From contig BFEA01000695.1 in assembly GCA_003427395.1 (NCBI GenBank), forward strand, positions 90,954 to 154,953: 64,000 nucleotides of DNA, written 5' to 3'. The notes below the pieces were generated by a model. The model saw only the letters and a list, made by a program, of their open reading frames with translations. It did no database searches and was not told where the DNA came from. This document shows, in pieces, positions 52,151 through 63,722 of this stretch (position 1 is the stretch's first letter; every line of letters begins with the position of its first letter). The translations under genes and the position numbers were made by a program. Source of the DNA: Chara braunii (taxonomy: Eukaryota > Streptophyta > Charophyceae > Charales > Characeae).

Positions 52151-55100
52151 TTTGGATTCAGACTCAAGATTGGGACAGAGACATTGGGTGGGGGACTGCT
52201 TGGGATCGATATGGAAGACATGGTGTTGACGACATCCTAATCCTCCCCTCCTCTTCGTATGATCCCCCTCCTCCTCATCTGTGTATGATCTGAGCCTGGC
52301 GCATTCTTCCTGTGTGTAGCGCCGGGCCGCTTCACACCTTGCGATGATGATGATGTATGTTTGGTCTGCATTGCGACATTGATTGGTCTGATCATTGGTA
52401 TTTCAGTCTTCCGCTGTGCTATCCTGTACTATGTGAGAGAGGTCGGTTCTTGGTTCTGGTCTGCACCATATCGGTATGTGACAAGTGCACTCTTTGAGTT
52501 GATAGATATGTGGCAATACATTGTTGCATTCCCAAAAAAACTACGAAATGAATCTGGCACGCCAAGAACGGAGGTCATCCGATGTGGAAGGGCAAGGAAG
52601 TAGCACAGTTGAAGACTCTCTCTGACACACATGCACAGAATCATGACACAACCAGCGACTCTGTGGACTGGGACTCAACTCACACGAACGCAAGGAGGGA
52701 GCCGTACATGGAAGAAACGCCCCCCTAGGATATGCACAGACGAAGGGGGTGGGTGTGAAGAAGAAGAAAAGCGAGAAGGACAGGAAGAACAAGAAGAACA
52801 ACACAGGGTGTGGCAATGCAACGCGGATAAAGTACTACTCCGCTTGACCAAGCTCCTGCTGATCACCCACTGTCTCTCTCCTTTGGAGAAAAGTGGAAGA
52901 TGGAGAGGAGGGGTAGACTTCCACCTGGATCAGCAAATTGCAGATCTCGCACAAAGAATGAAGTTGTATACAGAGGTCGCCCAGGCGTACTGGAGCCCTA
53001 TCTGGATAATACCCCTAAATTTGGTTACCAGGTAGGTCTCAAGACGGACGACTGGAACCCTGAAAGTAGCAAGAGATGGAGGAGAATTTTAAGCCTGAAT
53101 TTTCATGGCAGAGCTGACAAGTCGAGACTGAAATTTGATTTGAATTTTGAAGTATCAAGAATATTGGCACGACATTTGAGTAACCAAGATCCAGATGTCG
53201 AATTGGTCAAATGATGGCGAAAGGCTTGTGATTTCTCAAGTAAGACACAGTTTTGAACCATATGATCCGGCATAAAACAATTACAAAATTCTCCATGCTA
53301 CAATCGAAACTTGTCCATTTAAAAGAACGACGAGTGTTGTTCTGAAAAACATTCATCAAGAGTCTAAAAGAGATTGACCTCACCCTGTAGTTCAAGACGA
53401 GTGTGAAGTGTGAGATTGAAGAAGGAATAATGTGGGACAAAGAGAAGGATGAGGCGACGAGAGTAGGGCTAGTGGGGTTGGGGGAAGCAACGGGGTGCTC
53501 AGCATCCAAAGTCGCAAAGATGCAGAAGAGTAAGAGAGAGTATGGCCACACACGAATAGCAGCAACCCATAAAAGAAGCCCTCATCTAAAATTTTTACGG
53601 CGAAAGCAGGAAGTGGAATTTGAAATTCAATTACAGATAGTTGTTGTAGATCCAAGGCAGAGAATGATGAAGGTCGGCTCACGCGTAGTTCACCAGGTTT
53701 ACAAAGTAACAGAGTCCAGTGACCTTTCAAGTACACCGATGATATGCAAAATTTGTTCATCAGCAGTTGATGTGTAGTCTGAAATTGAACCTCATGGAGA
53801 TGGAAGTACGTAGACGATTGTAGAGGGGAGAAGAAGGGGTGATGAGGTTAAGACTAGTGGGAGTGGCAGCAGGAGTGGGAAGTAGAGATGCAAAACAGTA
53901 CCGCACTGCATGTATTCTCTCCAAGAGTGGTTCTACCGCTGCGCTATAGAGATTGCATAGAGATCAAGGTGTAAAGAAACAAAAGAAATGAGAAAAGAGA
54001 AAAGAGGAGAGTGGAGAAAATATAAGAAATAGAGGGACGAAAAAGATAGAGTACGCGAGTTGACTATTACGGCTTTCTTAGTCCTGCTGGGGAGTCTTCA
54101 ATTCACTTACAGTCATCCCATAATGGTCCCCGAGAGGAATCAATCAATCAATCAAGTATCCGTGATGCGAGTACAGAAAAAGCAGCACGAGGGAGAAAGG
54201 TGGAAGGAGATGACTATAAAAAACAGGAGAACACCCTTTTGCCCCTTTGTACCATATACCCACTGCTGAAAAGACTCACTCAGGATGATATAAGTTCGGT
54301 TGATGCTCTGAAGAATCCCCCTCATGTCGCACCATCCAACCCTTGCAATCTCTCATCGTGGGTGCTTGTTGCTCTGCAAGTAGCTTTTCTCGCCAGGCAG
54401 CAGTAATTGTTTCTACCTAAAGGGAAGATGGAGGAGGATCTCGAAAGAAGGGAGCGGGGTTATGAAGGTATGGGAGAAGGGTAGGGAAGGAGAGGGGAAG
54501 AATAAAAGTTTAAGAGAGGAGAGAGGCCATTCATTAATAAGTGCCAACAGAGGATTGCTTCAGTCAAGTCGGAAAGAGAGGCATGGAGAGATAGTAACTA
54601 TAGAAGTACTAGAGAAGATTTACTTTCTGCCATAACCCATCATGAAATGGTCTCGGCTATTCATCACTCCTTCCAATTCTCCCTCTCTATCTTATATGTT
54701 CAACTCCTAGTGAACTGGTGTCCGCCGCAAGCCATCCTGTTTGATCATCATCCCATCCTTCCCTCCCACGCTTCCCCTATCCTACATGTCCATGATTGGC
54801 TCCGCTATCTGAGCGACGATGCAAGCAATTCTTCAGCAACACATCAGAGTGCAGGTCTGCAGGACAAGAACACAGAAATGCTGCAGGTAGGGTCTGGCTG
54901 CCCCTGAGACGCCTTTTGACTTTGACACCCATCGGCTCATCACAGGGACATGCAACCTGCTCATACAGCTATCCGCAATGTCAAAACAGGCAAACAATGC
55001 AGGATCTGCAAGGAGAGCAATACCACTTCGTACTCGCTCAGCTCATCTGCGAGAACTGCTTATAATAGATTGTCCAGATCCGGCCCAGCCATGGCTGAAA

Positions 55101-55284
55101 CCAACGTACCTCCTCTGACAATCTCAGTCCGCATGCAGTCATTTCCAATTCCTTGAGTGGAATGGATCTGTGGATCAGAGTTTGCTATTCTGAGAGATCA
55201 GCTGCGTTTGTCATGCTTGGTAGAGTGTGAAGGCTTCACTGCTCACACTACGACTTGTTTTACTTATTTGTGGCCGTTATTGCA
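52151..55284. other. Low-content DNA, no recognisable gene
   Basis: Several ORFs of 60-134 codons on the plus strand (52361-52603 with a hydrophobic start, 52631-53035 with an acidic Glu-rich run, 52900-53214, 53403-53777) lack any domain that I recognise. An AG/GTAGGT donor-like site occurs at ~53030. The segment 53880-54250 is purine-rich. I could not support an exon-intron structure. Confidence 0.4.
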
Positions 55285-55391
55285 GTCAGATACATCCAGG
55301 TCCGTCCGTAAATGCCGTCAGATATATCCAGGTCCGGCCGTAAATGCGGTCTGATTCATCCAGGTCCAGCCGTAAATGGGGTCAGATTCAT
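55285..55391. repeat. 32-bp minisatellite
   Basis: Units of 32 bp start at 55285, 55317 and 55349 (GTC(A/T)GAT(A/T), CATCCAGGTCC, CCGTAAATG), with a fourth partial unit at 55381. Confidence 0.92.
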
Positions 55392-56302
55392 ATAAGATTG
55401 AGATAGTGTAAGTACGTTGTAACTCATCGCAAGTACTGCTGATCATAGTATTAATCTTATGAGTGATTTTGAGGTGTCGACTGGACCGTAGTCGTGGCGA
55501 GCTTCAAGGGGGACCTTACCAGGAGTGCTCGGCACCAACCTGAAATTGTACCAGCAATGCTCGATCAGCAGGAAACCAAAATATACGGCTGTTAATGTGC
55601 CCTAGCCAGCGGACAATCTGTTCTAGATCCTCAGAGAGCAATGCATCTCAATTGTTTTTGTCAGGGGTTGGCTCGAGGCGTAGCCGTGTGACACTTTGGG
55701 AACCAGCCACTGTTGGTTTTAGCTTTTTCTTACATACCGTGTGGATGTCGATTTCATGAGCAAGGGTTTGCTTTTATATGCGGGTTCGCATTAGCCTTTG
55801 ATTGAGCGCGATCAGGGATAAGATCTCAACCTCACAGGTCAGCCATTACATTCCTGAGGAAGTGTGGTACCGTACCCGTTCAGATTGAATCTATACGACG
55901 TGACTCCTGGTTTCATATATTGTGAGCAACAAGATCCTAGTTCAGTATTCAGTGGAGAGTTTGAACTTCGAACTCATTTAATCCAAAATCCGGAGTTCGA
56001 GCTCGTTTAATCCAAAATCCCGTTGCTATTGTTGATGTGTTTTATCCAGCGGTCCCAACCTCACCCATTACGCACTTTGGCACTGATCCTCTTCTATCTT
56101 CCTACCGACTGTATGTGTGTGTGTGAGTGTGTGTGGATCAAAACCACTTTTTCCCCACCCAAAGGGACTCTGTGTAAAGTCATTTATCCATGGTCATTGC
56201 AAGTGCCTGGTCAGCCCCCATATCCCCACAGGAAATCCTGATTCTGGCCGTCATGCACCCACATGGTTAGATACCCTGCGGTTGTCAGCATCATTGTGCG
56301 AG

Positions 56303-56304
<2 letters not shown>
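55392..56304. other. Unassigned DNA
   Basis: No gene signal. A short direct repeat, CTCATTTAATCCAAAATCC and CTCGTTTAATCCAAAATCC, lies near 55975 and 56005. Confidence 0.4.

Positions 56305-56382
<78 letters not shown>
56305..56382. repeat. (CT)n microsatellite
   Basis: About 39 CT units, followed by imperfect CT/TTC sequence to ~56410. Confidence 0.97.
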
Positions 56383-56385
<3 letters not shown>

Positions 56386-57834
56386 TTCTTCCTTTCTCTC
56401 TCTCTCCCACTTTCTCATACGCATCCACTCTCCCACTGTCTCACCCTCACTGCCAAGATATGTCTATGGTGAATGAGCGGTTTGCAAGACAACTGTGATT
56501 TCAGCATTTCGGTTTGAAGTTTGAACTCCTTTCTCTACATGTAATGCCTTTCTGTCACCAATGACAAGACCAAAACTGTCGATGGTAAAGCTCGTCATAG
56601 CTAAAAAGGAGCATATGGGAAATCGGACCCAGAAATGCCCATAAGAGAGTGTACAAAAACAGCTTGGAGCATGTAAAACCTGGAAACTAGTTGTTAGAAT
56701 CACGATGAACTTGCAGGAAGTAGAAATGAATGGCCATTGGAGATCATGTCTCAAACCACCAGTACCCTCCTGCGCACATCTTCTTGTGGACGTCCTGAAT
56801 TCAGGGGGTTCTCCAGCAGATTCAGCCGGTAGGCCTAGTATGGATTATTTTTTCATTTTTTTCATTTTTTCGTCTTCTCAAACAAAAATGGAAAGGAAAA
56901 GGCAAGCGAACAAAAGAAAACCGAAACGTGGCAAAGAAATAAGAAGAGGAAAAGCCAATGAAAGAAAACGGAAAGTTGACAAAGAAAAGGGCCACAAAAA
57001 CAGACCAGGAGAGTTTAAACGAAAATGAAAAGGCAACCAGAAAGAACAGTGATGAAGAAAAACAAGGAGGTGGCAAAGAAATTAGACTAACAAAAAAGGA
57101 GAAGGGGATAACACGAAAGTGAAAAGGGAAAAAGAAGAAGAAAAAAGGCGCTTTGCATTATTAGCGCTGTCTGTTCTTGATTTTGTGGTTGGTTCTATGG
57201 TTGAAAGGCTTGGGAAACTGACCCAAGTGTGTTTGAGAAGGCTCCTTTGTGTTCGCTTGTCTTTACTATCGCGCCTTTCGTGCGCACCCCCTTTTCGTGG
57301 CCTTCAGTGTGTCTGTGACTCGTCACGGAACTGGTGGCTCGAACCCTCTTTGTGAACATCGATCTCACAGGGGGAAGACCTTAGGTAGGCCACGGGAGTG
57401 ATGTAACGAGTGGAACATGCTAGCAGAAAAGCCGATTGGCTGCAGTAAGATGTTCAGGTTTTACGTACATTTGTTTATGGGATGGCAGCTATACACGATT
57501 GCTGCCTTCGTGATATGTTTGGGAGGTTGGGCCAGGTGAGTGGGTTAGGAAGTGATGGTCCCTATACTATTAAAATTGCTAAGGGAACCAATTTGTGATC
57601 CAATTTGTCATCGGTCCCACTGGCCCACGGCCTGAATCGTTGAAAACATGTAATAAATCTGAAATCCGGGTCGCCAGGTCCTACTAGATCGATGACTAGG
57701 ATCGGCATGCGGTCTTAAGATCTTAGATTGCACGCCAATCCAGGCCATTGGCCCGGTACATCGGTCGTGATGGCCCAGATCAGAAGTTTACGTTGACGGT
57801 ACCTGTTGGCCCGAGCCTAGCCGACCAACCTATA
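56383..57834. other. Unassigned DNA with a purine-rich tract
   Basis: 56880-57140 is a long A/G-rich tract (repeated AAAGAAAAC and GGCAAAGAAAT phrases) that gives a Lys/Arg-rich open frame on the plus strand. Composition alone explains that frame, so I do not call it a gene. Confidence 0.45.
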
Positions 57835-58030
57835 GTACCGCAGCGCTACCGTAGCTCTACTCTACTAGTGGCGTGAGCCTGGCTACGCAACATACCTACC
57901 TGCCCTGCACGACCTTCTTTGCCTACCCAACCTAGCTGCGGTACCGCAGATCTACCCTAGCGCGAGCCTGCCTACGAGGTATACCTACCCACCATGCGTG
58001 ACCTGCTTTGCCTACCCGACCTAACCACCC
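57835..58030. repeat. ~110-bp imperfect tandem repeat
   Basis: Two diverged copies share GTACCGCAG, CGTGAGCCTG or CGCGAGCCTG, CATACCTACC or TATACCTACC, and TTTGCCTACCC. Confidence 0.7.
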
Positions 58031-60050
58031 TACCGAAGTGCTTTTGTAACTATAGCAGGTGTCCGTGGCCCACAAACCCGCGCTCCCTCCCATCTCAAGT
58101 CTGTCTTTTTTTTCAGCCCCATCCTCGGCTTCTCTCTCTCCCCCTCCCTCTCTCTCCATGTGGTACATGAACCGGTGCTACTTCGCTGTCGAGCGCACGG
58201 TCCCCGCAGTGAGAGGGGACCTTTCGACAGGACTTCAGTCATAGAGAGTTGCCGCTCCGACTGAGTGCGCCAGCCATACCTCTCGCGAACCCCTACGACA
58301 GGATGGGGCCACGCGAGGTACAACTTACCTCCACCTACGGGAGTTGTCACCATCCCTTAGGTGGGCGTATCCCCTCCGAGCTACCAGGCCACAATACGAA
58401 AGTTTTTACATGCAATCGCAGCAGTGGACCAGCCAAGGTTTTTTTTCTCGTACGCTGTAACATAGGGGGTATGCGCGGCTCCACGCCTTTATCGGGCCCG
58501 TACGCAAGCCGACGCACTGGGGGGCTGAAGTCCCAAGCGCGACTCGTCGTCAGTCGACCAGGACGCATCCTTCTTACCACGCGTTACACCACGCCAAAAC
58601 AAAAGTCAGATCAATCACACAAAAAAAAAACACTTTAGTCCCTTTAGTATCCAACCCATAACCTTCTCATACGGAAATCGGTTGAGTATCGCGCGCATGT
58701 CTTAATATAAAACTGCGCGGATGCAAGGCTTTCGCATATCGACTAGCCATGCAAGCATTCGCAAGCAGTCGCAATGATGGTGTATTATATAGTACCCATA
58801 ATTGCGCGGTCCTCGATAGTCTCGATGGTCGCGTTCGACACTCGAAGTGTCGGCTGACACGCGCCTTGAGGGGTTAATCTCTCGACGCTAGACAACTGCC
58901 AAGGCGGTTGAGAACCACACCCTCTTCTGCACCCTGCAGAGAGTGGGTGGTGCATAGGTTCCGGCGTGTGGTGGCAGTCAACCCTTATGGCCATGGAGAC
59001 AAGCTCCATCATCCAGGGCCAGGAGGGAAGTCAAGGGGTTTAACTTTGACGGTTGTCACGGACTTCAACGTCCAACTATAAAAATTAACAATCAAAATCA
59101 CTCAATAAATAAATAGGCATCCCAAACTCGAGATAAAATAAAAAAGGGGAAGATAAACCCATCAAGTATGCAAATCGTGCGACACATGATTGTCATTCTC
59201 TCTGCCTCCAAAGTATGGCTCTTACACAGGCTCCAAAATACTAACCTGCATAAACACATGCACATACGAAAGCCACATTGCCATACACCAATGTGGTCAA
59301 CTTTACTGTTCCCTGTAACTCGCACCATGCCTAACATGCTCAACCCCCAACCATTGTCAAACTTTCCATAAAAACCAATCAATTCTTCATAATGGTCATT
59401 TAAAAGAAGTTTGGTTTAAACCTTCAAAGAAACATATCAAATCTCAGGGCTAAGGCAGCAAGTTGAGGTACAGGTGTAAGCAAAGTTGTGTCGTGAGCTG
59501 ACGAGTCGGCGATCGACCAACCAACCTAGCTTCCCAGATTTTGACTAAGCCAGATATAAACTCAGACAAAACTTTGAAAGTCAAAAATTGATCGACTCCT
59601 TGATTTTGTAGAAATTTTGGCAGCGCTTCCCGTAGCAAAAGTAGCTATCCAAAATTTATACAGAGCCAAGTAAAATAAAAGATCCCAAAAAATGCGAGAA
59701 GTTGATCTAAGTAAAATAAACTTAACTCAGAAAATGCAGGAATTGAATTAGCTCCTACAACTCCAACACATGGCAAACACTAACAGACTACCCTATTAAG
59801 TAGCAAAAATAGACAAAACTTCAACAAAAGATAAGGCTTTGCTAACACGCATGTCATGTCAACAACTCATTCAACGAGTTTAAAAAACAAGGGTTCGTTC
59901 ATCCAAAATTTTCATCTTCTGCTTGTCGTAATTCACAAAGACATAAGTCTTGTATCTTATTCAGTTAAATTTTCAACTTTTCAAGTTATTCTGAGTCAAA
60001 CCCCATGCAATCCTCAGCACACTAGCCTAAACTATTCTCACAAGGAGAAG
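58031..60050. other. Unassigned DNA before the satellite
   Basis: 58190-58620 is GC-rich with a 129-codon open frame on the plus strand (58249-58638) of no recognisable family. 58640-59060 is rich in TCG/GCG words. 59060-60050 is AT-rich. No tRNA or rRNA fold was recognised. Confidence 0.4.
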
Positions 60051-60895
60051 AGTCAAACCATTGTGAACAAGTAAATCTGACTGACTTAGCAACGCGACCG
60101 GATCAGTTATGAGGACCTCATCTCCAGCCCCATTTCAATAAGAGTCAGACTATTGTCAACAAGCAAATCTGACTAACTTAGCAAAGCGCCCGGATCAGTC
60201 AGGAGGACCTCATCTCCAGCCCCATTTCAATGTCTTAGGCAAACCAGCAAAGCGACCGGATCAATCAGGAGGACCTCATCTCCAAACCCATTTCAATGTC
60301 TTAGGCAAACGAGCAAAGTGACCGGATCAGTTAAAAGGACCTAATCTCCAACCCCATTTCAATGTCTTAGGCAAACGAGCAAAGCGATCGGATCAGTCAG
60401 GAGGACCTCATCTCCAGCCCCATTTCAATGTCTTAGGCAAACGAGCAAAGCGACCGGATCAGTCAGGAGCGATCGGATCAATCAGGAGGACCTGATCTCC
60501 AGCCCCATTTCAATGTCTTAAGCAAACGAGCAAAGCGACCGGATCAGTCAGGAGGACCTCTCCAACCCTATTTCAATGTCTTAAGCAAACGAGCAAAGCG
60601 ACTGGATCAGTCAGGAGGACCTGATCTCTAACCCCATTTAGCGACCGGATCAGTCAGGAGGACCTCATCTCCAACCCCATTTCAATGTCTTAAGCAAACG
60701 AGCAAAGCGACCGGATCGGTTCGGAGGACCTCGTTTCCAACCCCATTTCAACGACTTAAGCAAACGAGCAAAGCGACCGGATCTGTTAGGAGGACCTCAT
60801 CTCCAGCCCCATTTCAATGTCATAAGCAAACGAGCAAAGCGACGAACAGTCAGGAGGGCCTCATCTCCAACCCCATTCAAATCATCGCAAGCAGA
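60051..60895 (+). repeat. ~66-bp satellite/minisatellite array
   Basis: Thirteen occurrences of a unit containing GCAAAGCGACCGGATCAG, GGAGGACCTCATCTCC, CCCATTTCAATGTCTTA and CAAACGA, near 60097, 60190, 60254, 60320, 60386, 60452, 60471, 60538, 60600, 60644, 60710, 60776 and 60841. Most spacings are 62-66 bp, with shortened units at 60452-60471 and 60600-60644. The first two units are longer and carry TCTGACTGACTTAGC. Confidence 0.93.
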
Positions 60896-61129
60896 CATCG
60901 TGGATTTCATTTCAGGCAGATAAATGTAGACAAACATAGTAAATTCCCTATGATGCAGTTCAAGTCTTGAATTAAAATTAAGGAAATAAACAAAAAAGTC
61001 AAAACTCAGTCAAACCGAATGAAGGGTGGTATAGATAGGGGTATACGGGATCCTAAAGGAGATCGTGTCGGCCTACCTCAAAGTTCCCTGCCTCCAAGGT
61101 CTCGCCTGAACCCCAGCAAAGCCCCTGGA

Positions 61130-61206
61130 TGTATGTGGATTTAGCTTGAGACAAGATACATCAAGGGGTCCTATGTATCTGGTCTCAAGCTTAAGTCCAC
61201 ATACAT
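61130..61206. repeat. 32-bp imperfect inverted repeat (hairpin)
   Basis: Left arm 61130-61161 (starts TGTATGTGGATTTAGCTTG) and right arm 61173-61206 (ends AAGTCCACATACATA) pair with only a few mismatches and one bulge around an 11-base loop. Confidence 0.88.
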
Positions 61207-61286
61207 ATAGGGGGTCCAATATTTTACATCTAGGGGGTCCAACATTTTAAGAATGCCAAACCCTTAGGAGCAGCACATTTGGATGT

Positions 61287-61815
61287 GTTTTCGACTATGA
61301 ATCCCTCGCGGCCGCGGTCATCGCGGGCACGACCGCGGGCCCGCGGTCATGACCGCAGTCCGCGATCAAGGGGAAAAAAAAAAAAAAAAAAAAAAAAAAC
61401 AGAAAAATCTGAAAAATTTAGATGTTATGCCAAAAAATAAACTGAACAACTTTTGTCTTGGGGTCATATCAAAACTCGTTACCAAATTTGAGATAAAAAA
61501 CAGACAAAATCCTTTATTTTTCTTACTAATAGAATAAAGTGAAGAGCTTTTGCTTAAGGGATTTCTGTTTTTCATTTTTTTTTTAAATCCAAAACGAAGT
61601 CAAAAAATAAAACTAAAAAGATACGGTTGTAGAGCGCAAAAAAACCTACAACCCCATTTTTTTTTTTTTTCCTGGCTGATTATCCTAGGAATTAAAAATG
61701 TCGGGGTTTTTCGACTGCGGCCCTCGCCTGCAGCCGACCTCGGCGGTCGGAATCCCGACCGCGGGCCGAGATTGACCCCGCGGTCATGACCACGGGGGAT
61801 TCATAGGTTTTCGGC
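61287..61815. repeat. Long inverted repeat with GC-rich palindromic arms
   Basis: 61287-61320 (TATGAATCCCTCGCGG and flanks) is inverted at 61782-61815 (GGGGGATTCATAGG and flanks). Inside, 61331-61348 is a perfect 18-bp palindrome (GACCGCGGG and its complement), and 61343-61356 is a perfect 14-bp palindrome, GCGGTCATGACCGC. Confidence 0.82.
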
Positions 61816-62061
61816 CAACAAAGTCGGTTTCAATTTCGTTCAAAAAATAAAAAAATGTCAATTTTGACGAAATGGCAGTTGCACGTTCTCGCACGCCTCT
61901 AGCACAATACACACCGTATCTAATCTCTTTTGTCTGACAGTGACACTGGAAAGTTTTGCGTAACTGCTTTGCGGCTTTAGTCTCTTCAACATTGTGAGAT
62001 GGCTTCTAGTGCTCCTTCACATGACTACCTTCTTGCCCTGAAAAAAGTGTTCGTACCTTGT

Positions 62062-62098
62062 ATACGAATACAACGTACGGGATATGTTGTATTCGTAT
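62062..62098. repeat. 13-bp perfect inverted repeat
   Basis: ATACGAATACAAC (62062-62074) and GTTGTATTCGTAT (62086-62098). Related TACGTATG/GAATACAAC words recur near 62110 and 63885-63925. Confidence 0.9.
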
Positions 62099-62719
62099 GG
62101 GGTGCATTGTATTTGAATACGACATACGTATGTTATATAACGAGCTGTGTGTTCGAAATTTGATTCAACGCGGCTTCCACGTTGAATGATTCAACGACTG
62201 TTGAATTCTGTTGATTTGGCGTTTAAAGTTTAAATGCTGAAGCAACGAGTTTTATTGGGACCCGCGAGTTTTTTTTTGTGGGCTAAAAGGTATCAATAAA
62301 AAACAAAAAATATGGGTTTGTAGATCTTTTTGAGGTCTACAACCTCATATTTTTATTTTTATTTTTCAGCTTTAACTATGTTAAAAAAAACAAAAACATA
62401 AACACAATGAAGAAAAAACAAAAACAAAATATTAAATGAGTGTTTTTTTTTTTTGGTTTCCCATCTAGGTTACCAAAGTAGCTCGGGTCCACTTGCTCGA
62501 CCTGGCCAAAAAGATGTAAAAAAAATAAAAAAATAAAATGTAATATTTATTTTTTAATTAAAATTTTTATTTTAAATTTGGTAAGGGCTAAAAAAAAGTA
62601 GAAAACAAAATAAAATATAAGGTTATAGATTTACATCAACATATTTATTTATTTGTTTTTTGAACTTCATGTATAAAAAAAAAACTTGAAAAGCAAATAA
62701 AAAAAGGAAAAACAGACAC

Positions 62720-62910
62720 CCGCATACACACAAACACACAATAAACACAAACACAAACACACAAACAGACACACATGCACACACACACACACACACACCA
62801 ACAATCACGCGCACACACATGCACACACACTTACAAACACGCATACACAAACGCATGCGCATACGTACATATTTGCGCACAGACGCACTCTCACGCATCG
62901 GCACACACAT
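62720..62910. repeat. CA-rich interrupted microsatellite
   Basis: ACACAC and ACACAAACAC runs with interruptions. The minus-strand Cys/Val-rich frames here are composition artefacts. Confidence 0.9.
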
Positions 62911-63274
62911 AACTGGGGGCCTTGGGGGTTGGGGGATGTGGGGGCAGATGATTTAGAGGGCTTTCGGGTAGGGTTGGGGACTGGTGGGGGAATAAGAAGT
63001 GCTTCAGGGGTTGGGGGAATGTTTTTTTTTTTTTTTTTTTTGAGGGGGGTTTGAGTGCGCAGGTGCCTAGGGCCACGTGTTCCGGACCTTGCACAACATT
63101 TCAGTTTTTTCGAAAAGCGCGGGAGCGACCCATTTTCGCGTTTAACGGGAATCAACATGATTTTTTTCAGTTTCAACGGAAGTTTAGTTCTCTCGTTCCC
63201 CGTTAAAAGACATACAGATAATGAGTTTTAGGGCACAACTTTCTAGAAGCCTCTAGTACCGCCATTGTTTCTTT

Positions 63275-63625
63275 TTCCTCGAATTTGGTTGGGAATTTCA
63301 CCAAGACCCTCAAGCAAAAGTTGTTTGCATTGAAAGTTTGTACAACGTAGTTTTTTTTTTTGGATTTTTTAATGAAGTTTTTTGAAAATCAAAATTCCGA
63401 AAAAAATTGTAAACAGAATTTTCGTCTAGGCCACCGGCCGAGCCGCCCGGGTCACCCTATTTTCCCGGGCGGCCCGGCCGTGAATGGACCAGGGAAGGTC
63501 CCATCCAAAAAAGAAAAAATACAAAAAATCCAAAAATTCTGAAAAAAAACTATGTTATGAAAAAAAACAAACTGAACATTTTTTGCCTCAGGGTCACATC
63601 AAAATTCTTTACGAAATTTTAAATA
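63275..63625. repeat. ~350-bp imperfect palindrome with GC-rich centre
   Basis: The outer arm AGACCCTCAAGCAAAAGTTG (~63304-63323) is inverted at ~63578-63596 (TTTTTTGCCTCAGGGTCAC). The centre is a strong hairpin with arms 63436-63451 and 63464-63479 (15 of 16 paired, containing GCCGCCCGGG). Confidence 0.75.
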
Positions 63626-63722
63626 AAAATTTAACCAAAAAAATAATTTTTGTTTTTTTATTTTTTAATATTTTTTTAGCCCGGGCGGGCAAGTGGACCC
63701 AGGCCACTCTGGTAGCCTAGAT

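Larger units (their letters stand above)
62464..63722. repeat. Inverted repeat pair, arms >100 bp
   Basis: 62464-62600 (ATCTAGGTTACC, CGGGTCCACTTGCTC, then an A-rich run and ATTTTTATTTTAAATTTGG) is found inverted at 63590-63722 (GCGGGCAAGTGGACCC, GGTAGCCTAGAT). The arms are diverged but colinear. Confidence 0.75.

Noticed and set aside
52631-53035. 134-codon open frame as a host gene
   Set aside because: Acidic simple-sequence stretch and no recognisable motif. A splice-donor-like site at the end is not enough.
53403-53777. 124-codon open frame
   Set aside because: No family resemblance. An equally long open frame lies on the opposite strand, typical of chance.
56705-57028. Lys/Arg-rich open frame
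   Set aside because: Explained by an A/G-rich tract, with no domain and no codon structure beyond composition.
58249-58638. 129-codon open frame and possible organelle or rRNA insert
   Set aside because: I could not match it to any rRNA or organelle gene, and the frame has no recognisable domain.
60051-60895. CRISPR-like array
   Set aside because: Units are contiguous 62-66 bp satellites without unique spacers, in a eukaryotic context with no cas genes.
62623-63176. Minus-strand Cys/Val-rich frames
   Set aside because: They are translations of CA-rich microsatellite and homopolymer runs.
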